DNA from: Melampsora larici-populina 98AG31
Lineage: Eukaryota; Basidiomycota; Pucciniomycetes; Pucciniales; Melampsoraceae
Assembly (NCBI RefSeq): GCF_000204055.1
Contig: NW_006768801.1
Location: 737,076-801,075 of the forward strand
DNA length: 64,000 nt
Reading direction: 5' to 3'
Position 1 is the stretch's first letter, and each line of letters starts with the position of its first letter. Positions 23,103-35,311 of the stretch are shown here, one piece after another. The notes under the pieces are model-generated. The model made no database searches. It was given only the letters and a program-made list of their open reading frames with translations, and had not been told where the DNA came from. The position numbers and the translations under genes are program-made.

Positions 23103-24457
23103 GAGGGATAGCTAAGGTTATTTCAGGCAGAAAATTTAGTCGACATTATATTTTTTATAAATTTCATTTTGCTTGGTTTTGAGGGGGAACACTTACAAAA
23201 TAAATACTACATAGAATATATGAAGGAACAAATATACATACTATTTACTGCAACAACACTTTTTTTATTTACCACCCATATCTGTTAACCAACATAAAAT
23301 CTTAAAATCATATGTGAGTACTGGTAATATCATCAAATGTTTGTCATAATAATCGAGGAAAATTGTATCTTGTATATCTTTTTAACAATAACGGCCTGCA
23401 TATTTTACCTAACACAAGAAATATAAAGCTTTTCTGGATTGTATTCTACATACAAGTTGATCACGAAAACCCAAGTTTGCTCAGCCTAAGAAATCAAGGT
23501 GTTTATTCATGTATGAAAGTTAAACTTTATTTCCAATGATGGCATATGAAAACAATTCAAGATTCTGTATCAAGAGAAGATTTTTGAGCTTGCTATGAAC
23601 TAGAAAATCTCTTCCGTTCCTTATATGAATTATTCACTCTTTGTCTTCCATCTCGGGTATTTTGTCCTCTCACAATCTAAGAGCCACGTGTTATTTTAAC
23701 TCTATCCAATATGAGTCATATCATACATACTCACTGCTTGAATAACTAAGTATTCTCTTTCCATCCTCGCATTTCCGGAATGACATTGTCCAATTGAATA
23801 AGGATATCCTTGAATAAACGGACTGAAACAGTACTTACTCTGGAATGTGAAATGAGAGTCACACTCACACAAAACAAGACAATCTATCTTTTTCAATTCT
23901 GGAGCTTCACCAACAGTCCTTTGAGTTTTACGCGCAAATTGCCTTCAGTTTCGCCTGGTCGTTCCGTCAGGTTCCGTCTATTAGAAAAATCCCAAGGGCA
24001 TATACTATGATAGATTTTAATGATGAGGATGATAAAGATATATTCATCAGAGATTTAGACTCTGGGCCATTCTGGGTTGGATATACACAATTCAACCACG
24101 ATGAGGGAATTCTCGTCATGAGATATAAGAACCCCGTAATGGACTTTTTATCATGAAATGAGATCACGTGTAGCATCCCTGTAGGGTACATTTTCTTACA
24201 CCTACAAAGCAGTTACTGGATCTCAGACGCGCCTACGTAGGTTGATAGCTCCAAATGTCATGCTCAAATTCCATGGTTGCTCAAGGTGAAATCTCAAAAC
24301 AGATTTCACCAAACAAAGAATTACAGCGCATATTCTTTTATTGCATAGTTTTGAATAATCCTCAATAGCATTAGAGCTATTGAGGACTATGCAATCTAGC
24401 TACCGGTAAAAACCCTGTGGCTGTTCAGGGAAAAGGTCGCTAGTGGCTGTTTCATTT
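23103..24457. other. Intergenic, AT-rich, no gene seen
   Basis: No supported coding sequence. A strong hairpin at 24341-24394 is listed separately. Confidence 0.55.
24341..24394. repeat. Hairpin with two-part stem
   Basis: CCTCAATAGC (24360-24369) pairs with GCTATTGAGG (24376-24385) around a 6-nt loop. The outer arms TTGCATAGT (24341-24349) and ACTATGCAA (24386-24394) extend the stem, with a 10-nt bulge on the left side. Confidence 0.75.
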
Positions 24458-25042
24458 CTAAATTACAAGAATGGGAAGAGTGGTGCATGGGAATGAAGCG
24501 GGAGATGAAAGAAATTCGCGCTGGGGGAAGAGATTGTAGCCAGATTCATTTGTTTCAAGATATTCAGGCGGAGTTGAAGAGTTTGGCGATGAAATTGCAG
24601 GTCCGGGAATTCCAAAGGGCACGTTAGTCCACCTTGATGCCTTCTTGTTGAAATTCTCTTCTGGGGTATAAAAGGTTGAGCGATTTGAAAGGACACCTTG
24701 ATCCACCTTGATGCCTTCTTGTTGAAGCACTTGTCTGGGGTTATTGTGAGCCTGTTTCGTGGGGGTGACAAATGCATCGCGCCGGGGGAAGAGATTGTGA
24801 CCAGATTCATTTGTTTCGAGATATCCATGCGGCGTTGAAGAGTTTGGCGATGAAATTGCAGGTTCGGGAATTCCAACATTAGTCCACCTTGATGCCTTCT
24901 TGTTGAAATTCTCTTCTGGGGTATCAAAGGTTGAGCGATCCGAAAGGACACCTTGATCCACCTTGAAGCCTTGTTGAAGCACTTGTCTGGGGTTAGGGCG
25001 AGCTTTTTTCATGGGGGTGACAAACGCATCAAAAGTGAACAA
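24458..25042 (-). CDS. Hypothetical protein with internal 87-residue duplication
   Basis: A single 194-aa frame made of two near-identical units. Each reads DAFVTPxKxAxxNPRQVLQQ, KVDQGVLSxRSTFxTPEENF, NKKASRWTNV, PAISSPNSSTP, YLETNESGxNLFP. The repeats carry S/T-P sites (VTP, DTP or YTP, SSP, STP), so they look like a disordered, possibly phosphorylated linker. The C-terminal 20 residues are unrelated. Upstream (25043-25975) are coding-like minus-strand bits in several frames that could be 5' exons, but I could not join them. Unknown function. Confidence 0.4.
   Translation of the reverse strand: MFTFDAFVTPMKKARPNPRQVLQQGFKVDQGVLSDRSTFDTPEENFNKKASRWTNVGIPEPAISSPNSSTPHGYLETNESGHNLFPRRDAFVTPTKQAHNNPRQVLQQEGIKVDQGVLSNRSTFYTPEENFNKKASRWTNVPFGIPGPAISSPNSSTPPEYLETNESGYNLFPQREFLSSPASFPCTTLPILVI
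24523..25035. repeat. Two-copy tandem duplication, period about 261/252 bp
   Basis: Copy 1 begins at 24523 and copy 2 at 24784 (offset 261 bp, a multiple of three). The second copy is about 9 bp shorter, and the copies differ at scattered bases. All differences keep the overlapping reading frame open. Confidence 0.85.
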
Positions 25043-27950
25043 ATATCTTCAGCACCTTCGGTCATTTGCAGGTGGGGTCGACGGGATGCTTGAAGCGGCG
25101 ATCAAAGGTGTGCTGGGCTTGATTGTATGTGTCTGACAACGGAGACACCAAATCGTAGTTGCTTATGGTAAGTGCCAACACGATTGTCCCTCTCATTGCA
25201 TAGGAGGCCGATTCGATTATAGTTGAGTGCAATTCCAGCGGGTCGATAACGAGTCATCTCATCCTGTCACAGAGCTCGTGGTTTTTGAAACCAATAGAGT
25301 CCGCTTGCGTCGTCAGCTGCTGGAAGCAAATCCAAAAAATCCCGGTTGGTCTCTCCCTTTTCTTAACAGAGGCGATCAAATCGTTCATCGATAATAGACA
25401 ATGAGACCAAGGGTGAAAGTCGATCCAGCTTCAAAGTTACGAATTCGGGAGGCTTTCTAGGTGTTTGTTGATCTTGTGAGGTCCTCTTTTCGAATGACTG
25501 ACCATAGATCACGTAGCTGAACGCAAGTGACATGATAGTGAAAATTGAAGAGATCCTCTGACGATGAAATTGAAGAGATAATATCAAGAATAATAAGAGA
25601 TAAGTTAGAAAAAGAGAAGCTTAAATCTCCATGAAGATATTGATGAGGGAGCAGGGTTTTTAGGTCGCAGAAACCAAAAGAAGTAAGAGATAAGGATTGA
25701 GTGGTAATCCTAATTCGCGAAGAGATAGCAAGTTTATATACCAGAGCTGCAAAGATGGCTGAGTACATACCTCGATTCACCCATTTCCTTCTCAAAGCGT
25801 CACTGAATTGGACACGGTCTCTTTTATCCAACTGATGGTGAAAGGTACAAAATTCATATGAAATGTCAGGGATGGCCATGATTCGAGGATGGCTGAATGA
25901 TAAGTTGTCCCAAGGTACAGCCTATACAGGCATCCCAGGAATTTCAACTCGCCATCCTTGTTAATCAGGTCACTCATTCAATTGCAATTTATCCAGGAAG
26001 AAGCGGTCATTCACATCTTTCTGGGCTCCAGTTGGTTTCGATCCAGGTCACACTATAAGGTCCGAACGATTCTCGTCGAAAGGTAGAACATGAGCACAGG
26101 CCTAACTTAACCAAGTCTCTCGTTGGTGGCGGGGCCCTTTGAACCTCGCAAGCTCAGAGACACTGGAGACACCCAAGCTTGCGCGGATCGCCTCTAGAGA
26201 CATGGTGAAGTTAGTAATCGTGTGATATCTATCAGATCTTGCCATGTTGTCCTGTTGCCCTGTTTTGTGACTGCTGTAGCTCCCCCACCCTCTGGAGAGA
26301 CCTGTAAGGTGACCATTCTTGCCCGGCCTACAACAAACTTATACCATTTCTCTGATTATCTGCTATCATTGGAAATCCTCAAGTATTTCCTCAAGTATCT
26401 CCTCAAGTGATGATATGTAATCAATACAATACAGTGAACTATCTCCCAGATCTGCTTAAGAAATGGACAAAAGGCTTCAGTAAGTTGAACTTATATGTTC
26501 CCCTACATATCAGTCTTTTGAAGGTCCTACATAAAAGATTTCCACTTGTATAACTCAAAGAAGAAAGGCAAAGGTACTCAGAATTGATCAGAGTTTACAG
26601 AGTTAAAAAAAGAGTGCCAGTTCACCCCTGTAGATTTCAATCAAGTCTATAAGCTAGATTCCAAATACACTAGAGAAATATTTATGTCCTGAAAAAGTAC
26701 ATGTTACTTACACTAAAAAGCATATGGCAATCATTGAGAAAATTAAAGGACACAATAAAAGTTGAATAGTCACTCATTACTATCACCTAACTATTGGGAT
26801 GGAAATCTTCAGAGAGAAGTTCAGTAACAAAGCAAAAAAGATGTAAATCCTTTAAAAACTCGTTGAAGAAGAAACTATATGAGAAAGAAAGCCATCAGGT
26901 GAGTTGAAGTACTACAAGACCAAACCTTATGCCCCAAATCACTCAAAAATCCAGAATTGATTTCTTCACTAGCAGAAATGAAGATGAATCAGACCTTCTC
27001 ATCAAAAGGAAGATCATTTATTGAACTCTTACAAGAAATCAACCCAACACAAGAATAATTCTAATAAACATTATAACAATCCGAGAAAGAGTGAAGGGAA
27101 GCCAGGAAGAAGGATTTAGGGCAAAAAATCAAGTGTAAGCACTTTTACTCCCCTCCATCATGTGAGATACAGTAGGAAGGGTTCTGAAATAACTATCCAA
27201 AAAGTTGAATACCACTAGAGCTACACACTGTAAAACTCCTACTATGTGTAGCTTAGGCTGAGCCACTCAAGAGAGCAGATGGAACTACAAGTCCAGCAAA
27301 GCTGCCCTCAACCTTTGAATAGCCCTTTGAAATAGCCACAGAAGCATCTAACAACTTTCAATCTTTGCTAATCTTTCCCGTAGAAGGGTGCACAAGCCTT
27401 AGCAGAGCCTGTGCACACCTACACAACCTCTCATCTTTCATCACCCAAAGTGGTCCTTGGACAACAACATTCAAAATTGACTCTTGGAGATACATACTAC
27501 CATCTGAAACATTCTTTTTAGAATTATTTCTTCAGAAAGTTCTTTTCCATAAAAATATGAATATAGGCCCTGCATGTAAGTTACAATAAAAGCCTCTGAT
27601 CTTAATCCAAATGCTACAGAAATCTTTTGTGTTGTATTAAGACAAAAAAATAATTTAAAATTTGAATCTTACATGATTATTTTATGAAATCAGATTAATG
27701 ATAATGAGATGAGTATAAAGATAAAATAAATAATGATTTAATCCATCTACGTATATTCAAGTTGAAGAAAAACCTTCAATGACTTAAACAGATTATATAA
27801 AGAAAAGATAAACGATGAAAGAAGCAAAAAGAAAAAATCAAATCCTGATACAAAATGTTCATTTTAAAAGGTATACAGAAAAATCGAAAGAAATCAAAGC
27901 CAAAAAGGACAATCACAGTCCTACTGAAATGAAGTAAGAAAAATGATTTT
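25043..27950. other. Gene-poor stretch with degenerate coding-like remnants
   Basis: 25.05-26.0 kb has short minus-strand open stretches (for example one containing MTRYRPAGIALNYNRIGLL) with no consistent frame. 26.4-27.6 kb has short plus-strand stretches in shifting frames separated by stops, as expected of an old, heavily mutated transposon. I could not identify the family or its ends. Confidence 0.35.
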
Positions 27951-29301
27951 CTAAGAATGCGAAGCATGAAACGATTTGATCAAATCTTGACCTTCTCGAG
28001 CTTCATTAAACCTATAAATCGGCCAATCAAACAATACCCAAACCTTAACAAACCTAGGTAACCTAACATAAACCGAATTAGGAATCGGAAATAAGATACT
28101 AGTAGAATCTAAATACTCTTTAAATTGATCCCAACTATGATCTTGATCTTGATTAGAAGTAGAAGTAAGATGATTTGATTTAGGTTGATTTAATGATACA
28201 TTCGATGGATGATTTTCGGTTGAATTAATCTGATTTTGATATGATTTTATATAAACTTTTTCTTGAACCGGTCTTTCTGCTGTTGGTAAACCTGAAACAA
28301 ACATTAATAAAAGAGTGATAAAGATAGGTGAGATGATTGAAGCGTAGATGAAATTAGATGCAGTTTTTGATATCCCTTCGTTATGAGCTGATTCGATAGT
28401 CTACAAATCGAAAAAAAAATGATTAATAAGATTGTGAGTTTGAGAGTTTGAGGGTTTGAGGAGTGATATGATCCTTACCATCAACCAAATTCCCCACCAT
28501 AACAAGATTTCTCCAAAGTAGTTCTAAGGAAAAAATTATCAAAGAGAATAAGCATAATATAATTTGAAAGAAGAAAACGCGAGAAAAAGATATTGAAGAC
28601 AAACAGGATGTCTGCTCCATTTCCAAGTCCCATTCCTACAAACCGGAAATCCGTCTTGACCATTTGATTTTTGATTCTCTTTCCATTTAAATTTTTCCAC
28701 ATCGGCCAAACTTTCAATTATCAAACCAATCGACCAAAAAATTAAACCAATGATATCGGATGCAGTACCGAATGATTTGATGCCTTGATGGTTTTTAGAA
28801 ACCGAAGGTGAATTTAAGATGATTATTGGCCATGAAACCAACCAAACCCAACATAATTGAAAAGTCCAAAACCCTGCGAATTTGAAAAATTGACTTCTCA
28901 TCTCATCGAATCGATTATCTTGACCTCTTTTCAATACCCTAAAACCCAAAAACAAAACATTGCAAAAAAGTAAGTAAATCGAATTCGAATAAACAAAACC
29001 GAATGATCAAATTAGAAAATAAGATTCGATACACATACCTAAATAACAAAAACCCAGCTAATCTAATCGACCAAAGCATAGTAGAAAAACTAACGATCCA
29101 ATTCCGACTAAGATCAAAACTTTGACTAAACAGAAAAGTTATCAAAGATAGTATAAAGAAATTCATGCCACCTGAGAAATCAGTAATCTTATCGAATTGT
29201 AAAACATATGAAATCATAAATGAGATAGATTGAATGGTTAATGTGATTAAGAATGTGATGGATAAATAATAATGGTCTAGTACTATGATTGGGTCTCCCA
29301 T
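27951..29301 (-). CDS. DUF1295 / steroid 5-alpha-reductase-like membrane protein
   Basis: Four exons (29301-29039, 28938-28605, 28523-28479, 28400-27951) give about 363 aa in continuous frame. Five to six hydrophobic segments are visible, with the DUF1295 signatures DKITDFSGGMNFF near the N-terminus, SIRLAGFLLFRVLKRGQDNRFDEMR, IGLIIESLADVEKFKWKE, and the cofactor-binding motif WSRHPNYFGEILLWWGIW, split exactly between P and N by an intron. This family is related to 3-oxo-5-alpha-steroid 4-dehydrogenases and isoprenylcysteine methyltransferases, and works in the ER membrane. An insert of about 45 polar residues (near QINSTENHPS) precedes the usual C-terminal STSILFPIPNSVYVRLPR. The substrate is unknown. 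Confidence 0.88.
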
Positions 29302-29990
29302 TTTTGATTGATTTGATTGATCGATCTGATTGACTTATGATTTGATTGATTGATTTGGGATTTGATTTGAAGATGTTGAGATTATTGTTTCTAGTTGGGT
29401 TTTGAGGAAGCTGATGATAAAGTGAGTTAGTATTCTGATTGAAGAAGTGAAGAGTTAAAACTTCAAAGGGTTGAATTCGTTTTTAGAAATTCAAAATTCA
29501 CAAATTCACAATTCACAATGGGGCTGTGACCCGACCCTGGAGGCTCGCGCCGCACCCGGGGATTTGCCTGGCCCTGGGTAGACCCGATGATGAGTAATTT
29601 TCAAACTCGGTTTTGGAAGATGCCAGGCAACAGACTGACCACACACACTACAAATTGCTACAGTCAAAGCCGTGCAAATGCATACCCGCGCAGCTGCATA
29701 AACTGTGATAATGCATAGAAAAAATGTTGAATCATGATACTTTTTACTGCCAAAAGTGACAACAGAATTGCATAACCTGTCAAGATGCATACCAAAAGTC
29801 TTCCACCCAAATTATGCAATTGAACTTGTTTGACTTTATTGCATCTGCGGGATTTAGCACTGTGGTAAAGGCATGCAACTCTACCAGTGCTGAAGACATA
29901 GGGTGTCTCATGAACATGTGGAAGTGTTGGGCAGTCATGGGGCAGGGCCTTACGTGACTATCTCCAAGGTCAAAATCACTACACAATGGA
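29302..29990. other. Intergenic with GC patch and TGCATA-rich inverted repeat
   Basis: 29519-29585 is a GC-rich patch. 29676-29856 has six TGCATA/TTATGCA/TTGCAT motifs and an imperfect inverted pair, CCCGCGCAGCTGCATAA and TTATTGCATCTGCGGG, possibly a small MITE. No gene. Confidence 0.4.
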
Positions 29991-31610
29991 TAGTGGTAGT
30001 GTTGTGAAAGTGCTGTGGCACTACACTTTGAAAAGTTAGTTTTTGTGATAGTGGTTGATGCACAGCCCTATACAAAAGTCCAAAATTTCTGTAGTGGTAT
30101 GTCCACTACACTCACAAGTTTTGGTAGTGTGTCCACACATATAGTGGTCCACATAGTGTACTGTAGTGTGCACTGATATATAATTTATTGAAATTCCATT
30201 GGGCTCTGCACCCAAATAATCAAAAGTCCTGCTCTTTTTCAGGACCCTTCTTTATCTTTTCTTTAGGACACAAGGTATACACATACTTAAATTCACCTCT
30301 GTACTACTTTGCCCCACTTGTCTACCTTGTGACCTTCTTTCATTGGCTTTCCCCCACCACATCTACCCTACCAGTGCACCCCATCAAAATCATGATCAAA
30401 AAAGTGAGTTTCAACTGAAAAGTATGAAATAACATGCTTTAATTCCCTTGCTGAGCATTGATTGTGACTTATAAATCTAGATTGATTATCAAAACAATGG
30501 ATTTAAACAGCATCCTCCCAACAAAAATACTTTACATATCACTCAATCCCCCTCCAACAAATGTACTTTCTAATTTCAACCATTATCCAGTTTATTTATG
30601 ATCAATTTCTTATCTTTCATCTTAATTTTCTTTTACTTCATCTCATCCTGTCATTCTGAAGGTATCCAATCAGCAATATGCCACTGTTACAGACAACAAG
30701 TACAATGTGTTTGCTTCAATGCCTTCTCCTGACAATGATGTTAGTCATGAAATGGAGGGCTGATTGGTGGCTTGATGCATTCATGGTGGAAGATAAGTTT
30801 TTCTTTCATTCTTCTTATCAATACTATGGTTTCTCACTACTTTGTGTGATGTAGGACAACTCATGTTCTTTTCCTGTTCTTGCAGAGATAGCTCAGGATT
30901 TCCTGTGCTGTTCTGCAACCACCTGTACTTGTGTGAGAGGGTGTTTTCTGGAGCAGCCAATGTCTGCGGGTTTGATCAAAAGGCATTGGAAAGTGCAACC
31001 TTTGAAGAACTTACTTCATTGTACAAAGGGATGAAGGCAGGTCTCAATGTTCCCGGAGCATTTTCTGAGGCCTTTGAATTGGTTGTGTATATGGAAAAAA
31101 ATGAAGTAATACTTCATTGTCAATATTCCTACATCTTGTTTCTTTGGCATTTCCCTATAAACTTGTTCCTCATTCAACTTATCTTATGCTTCAAGTTAAC
31201 AACTTTCTCTAATAAAAAGCTTGGCTATCTTATCTTATTCTTTTCTCACCTCACTCCTTTCCCCTTGCTTCACAACTCTCTTTGAAACTTTGTTCATTTT
31301 CAATCTCTCTTCTTTTCCTTGACCGGCTCAAGTAATCCATAACTCAAGTTTAATGGTTCTTTGTACACGTTTTCTACGTAGTGCACTACATGCCTTTTGA
31401 TGAATTTCTTTTTTCATATTCAAAAAACATGTGCACTATTATAGTGCTAGTGATACAATATCACAGAGAGTGTTGGTGACTAACACACACCACTACATAC
31501 AATAAATAGCAGGTGTCTGCAAATAGTGGTGTGTATTGTTTCCTTAAAATAGTGGTACACCACATCACTACTGAGGACCTGTCATATAGCTGTGCATAGT
31601 GAAGTGATTT
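29990..31610 (+). mobile_element. Decayed hAT transposon relic
   Basis: Both sides (29990-30180 and 31370-31605) are dense in TAGTGGT/CACTAC motifs in opposite orientation, as in hAT subterminal regions. Between them, around 30884-31110, lies a hAT C-terminal dimerisation remnant: EIAQDFLCCSATTCT in one frame and CERVFSGAANVCG, then LESATFEELTSLYKGMK, in another. The frame change and the missing catalytic part show it is dead. Exact TIRs and an 8-bp duplication could not be fixed. Confidence 0.6.
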
Positions 31611-32328
31611 CAACCTTGCTATCTCATTACTCGAGACATATCCCTTGTATTGTGCTACTTCTAGAAGAAGACTTACCTGAGAAGTTGGCCCATGCATGTT
31701 ACAAATTTGTCAGAGCAGGGATTCATAGTGTTCAGAAACAGAACCTTGATTGAACTATCAAATCCCACAAATAGATTAACTCACCTTCATCCAAGAAGAG
31801 TTATGAATATCTTTGATCAGTTTCAACTCCATCACAACAAAATAGAAAAATGGAACACGAGATATGAATAATGAAAAACATCAATCCAAAACATACCTTT
31901 CATACCAGGGATTGATAGTGTTCAGGAACAGAACCTTGATTGTTGAACTATCAAATCCCACAAATAGATTAACTCGCCTTCATCCAAGAAGAGTGATGAA
32001 TATTGTGGATGAGGACAGAAAACTTATTCATTGACATTAATAACAATGATACACGCCGGAAGGGCCGTGACGGTTTGTAGGCCGTCACAAAGGGCGGCCT
32101 GCAGGCAGTCTACGCCTCTGCATTGATGGGCGGCCTACAGACCGCCCACTGAGCTTGCGCCTGCTGGGCAGCAGGCATCCAAGTGGCGCCTTGTAGGCGC
32201 CATCAAACGGCCTGCGGACGGTTCGCAGACCAGGAGGCCCCAAGTTTTTGCGGGCATGATCCACCACCCAGCCCGGGCAGATCCACTTGGGTCGCTCAGG
32301 CAGGGCCATGCAAATTGCTTGCTCACGA
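31610..32328. other. Intergenic: duplication and GC-rich hairpin block
   Basis: It contains the direct duplication and, at 32055-32320, a GC-rich block that contrasts with the AT-rich surroundings. The block is built of short palindromes (GGGCGGCCTACAGACCGCCC, GGCGCCTTGTAGGCGCC, GGTCTGCG-type arms). It may be a transposon end. Confidence 0.5.
31716..32005. repeat. Direct duplication of a ~97-bp unit, offset 191 bp
   Basis: The segment beginning CAGGGATTCATAGTGTTCAG at 31716 recurs at 31907 with a few substitutions and one 3-bp insertion (GATTG against GATTGTTG). Both copies end near AAGAAGAG(T)TATGAATAT. No protein was assigned. Confidence 0.8.
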
Positions 32329-33945
32329 TGTAGAACTTATAACCCAACAAGGGTTATACAGAGCTGGAAGAGGATAATCTACTAATATAATGACTAGTAG
32401 AAGTCGTCTGAGACTGCTCTTCTAAAACAACACAATCAGGAAAAGGCGCTGTTGTATTGAGTACAGATAAGGCACCAGAGGAATATAACTTTCACACATA
32501 TTTTAACTTCAAAAGCACAATTTTTATTACTGTCAACACTGCTATAGTGTTATTACCAAATGATAACTGAAAAAAATGAGCAATATCTTTATGATATTAT
32601 TCCCAATAAGTCTTTTTGACTGCAATCCTAAAGTAAATTTCTCTTTATAGCTATAATAAAGGGCGTATTTAAGTGACCAGGTACTATTAAAATAAGTTTA
32701 TGATGATAAACAAAATAATAACTGTGTAAATGATAAAGAAAAAAGGGGACCAAAAGTCCCAAAACCATCTCAAAGTATATACAACAATGTACTCCAACTT
32801 TTACAGTGGTCAAGAGCCTCAAAAACCAATCAAATACGCCCAAAAATCCCTGAAAACCCCTATGATGACGCAATGTAATGATTTTGTTACTAATAAATGA
32901 TGTAATTTTCACAGCTAAAAGTGATAAGTGACGCAATAATTTCTTATGATGAAGCCAGGTGATATTTTCCTTGTAAACTAGCTGAAAAGCAAATTTTGAG
33001 ATTACAAATTTTTTCAGATGAGGTCCAATTTTTGATTACTAAAGTGCATCTTGTAGCCCTTGTGTTACTGATCATTTATCACTCCCATATGACCTATTTC
33101 TGATGAGTGATGAGTAAGATATTGAGTTGTGAAGTTAAGGTTTTTAGTATTACATGTTGACTTATGAATATAAATTCGAGATTCACACCAATTTCTTATT
33201 TGCCTTATAACCTTTTACATACACCTCTGCTACTATTGATTCAAAGTCTGTTCATTATGTAATCCACCCTCGTGCGTTGAATGAGCTATCTATCAACCTA
33301 ATCTGACGTCATTTGACATATGTAATGAGCTGAAAACCTTCATTTTTGACAAAATTTACCCATTTTCTTCACTTTTCACAGCTGCTACTCTCTTTTTCTT
33401 GCTCATGCAATATGAAATCATCCTCTATAACCTTAAAAATCCCGGAAAATCCTCTTGGCAACCTTAAATTTCACTATAACCACCATTACATATGCAATCT
33501 ACACGTATACCTCTTGTTTACCAACTTCAAAAAATTACGTTTTCTCTAATAACTTCTGTTTCTTCTTATCAAACTTCAAGATTAAAATTGTTACAGTATA
33601 ATATAATGTTTTTCTTTCATATTCTAACCTCATAATACCCATAACTTTATTATTAATACCCTAAAAACCATTTTCCAACCTGTATACCTATATTTTCAAA
33701 TTTTTCTTATGTTTTTCTTTCTTTCTTTTTGTAATAAATTTGCAAATGAACTCTAATGATATTAATAAGTAATGTGAAATAAAATGATGTAATGTTAACC
33801 CAATGACCAATACATAAGCCTATAAGAGCTTCAATTGATCCAAAAACCTCCATTTTGAATTTTTCTTACCTGCTAAACTTTTCTAGTAAACTGGTAAACT
33901 ACTAATAATGAATTTTTTGATTGATCCCTTAAATTGATCACCACA
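32329..33945. mobile_element. LTR-like repeat, copy 1 (probable solo LTR, 1617 bp)
   Basis: It begins TGTAGAACTTATAACCC, ends TTGATCACCACA (TG...CA termini), and is highly similar along its whole length to 52474-54101. No ORF of note is inside. The flanks (...CTCACGA and TTGGG...) show no target-site duplication, unlike copy 2, so this copy may have recombined or sit at a rearrangement junction. A hairpin AACCC/GGGTT lies 12 bp inside the left end. Confidence 0.75.
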
Positions 33946-35311
33946 TTGGGAAAACAGGGCAAAGCAGGTTGGACTGACACACAATGGGACAATCACACGG
34001 CAAGATGCAGGTCAACTTGAGATTATATTTCAATGACAATGAGAGGGGATTTCAGGAGGTAACAACAGGATCTATTTTCATTTCAATATATAGGGCTTTC
34101 GTAAACTTCCGTAGCTATTCTTTTTCTTCACATATTTTTGTTTGCAATGACATTTGTACTAGTAGTTCTTCATAAAGCGTTAAAGTCTCATTTTGCAGTA
34201 ACTTGCGCATCCGTACCTGTGAGGGTTGGGTACTCTTTGAGAGTGCTCTATGCTCACTAAAGTTGGAAAATGGGTAGTGTAGTAATGAAATTTGATTCTT
34301 TATTTCAAATGTGTAGTATTTACAAAATGAAATAAAGAAAAGAAAGAAAGTAAAAGAGACTGATAGTCTGTTTGGATAAGTCCAGACAGACTACAGTTAG
34401 ATGACTTCTTGAAAGGAGGTTTGATTTATAATTAATAATTATTATAAAGTACGAAGGCTGGATCCAAGGCCCTCCTTTAATCTTTAAAGTAACAGATTAA
34501 AGAGTGAGGTGAAGGTCACTAGTCTGGTTGTTACAAAGTCACCAACTTATGGTTATTCAGAAGGTACACCAACCTGAGAGTTGATATAGGTCACTAACCT
34601 ACGGTTGTTCAGAAGGTACACCAACCTGTGAGTTGATATAGGTCACTAACCTGTAGTTGTTCAAGAGGTAACTAACCTTGAAGTTAATTGGAAGGTCACT
34701 AACCTAGAAATGTTCTACTTAGGGAAAGTAGAGGATCCAGAAAGGGGAAGAAAGAGATTACTTTATCTTTTAGTCAGGAAGCTGCTTTAAAGATATGAAG
34801 TGAATCACTAGTCTTATTATTATAAGACTTTTGATTATGTACTTCAATTGAACTTTAAAGGGTTCTTTAAAAGATGTGTGTAATAAATTGCTTGGGGGAT
34901 TTTCTTGAATGCTGAGAGAGGAGGGGATTATATACTCTCCTCTCTAAACCTAACTGTAGTGGTATTTGTTTGTATCACAACATTGGTTTAGGGTTTGTTG
35001 TTAATGATTGTTATGATCATTATTAATTATGCTTAATTACATATACACACTAAGTATATTATGTAGTATAAGCATTTGAAACCAAAGCATTTTGACTCTT
35101 GACACTGAGTTATGAGGTGTTAACGATGTTTTATAACATACTACATGTGGTTTTAAGTGTAGATGTATATGTAATTAATATTTTTATGTGTTTTATTACA
35201 TGTTACATACTGTCTATTGGCCGTATGTATATGTAATTAGGTTTGTATATGATAATTCTTTATTGCAAGTTAGTTTTGGGTACATGTATATGTACTCAGG
35301 GCTGACAGTAC
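33946..35311. other. No gene; retroelement-like sequence with minisatellite
   Basis: AT-rich sequence with motifs such as TATATGTAATTA repeated at 35.04-35.3 kb, and the 52-bp minisatellite listed separately. It resembles LTR or terminal sequence of another retroelement, but no boundary could be set. Confidence 0.4.
34510..34715. repeat. 52-bp minisatellite, about 3.5 copies
   Basis: Units contain GTTGTTCAGAAGGTACACCA, ACCTGAGAGTTGATATAGG and TCACTAACC. The starts at 34552, 34604 and 34656 are spaced exactly 52 bp, with diverged half units on both sides. Confidence 0.8.

Noticed and set aside
32085..32377. GC-rich ORFs on both strands in the hairpin island
   Set aside because: Open frames are expected by chance in GC-rich sequence lacking AT-rich stops. 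The palindromes explain the composition.
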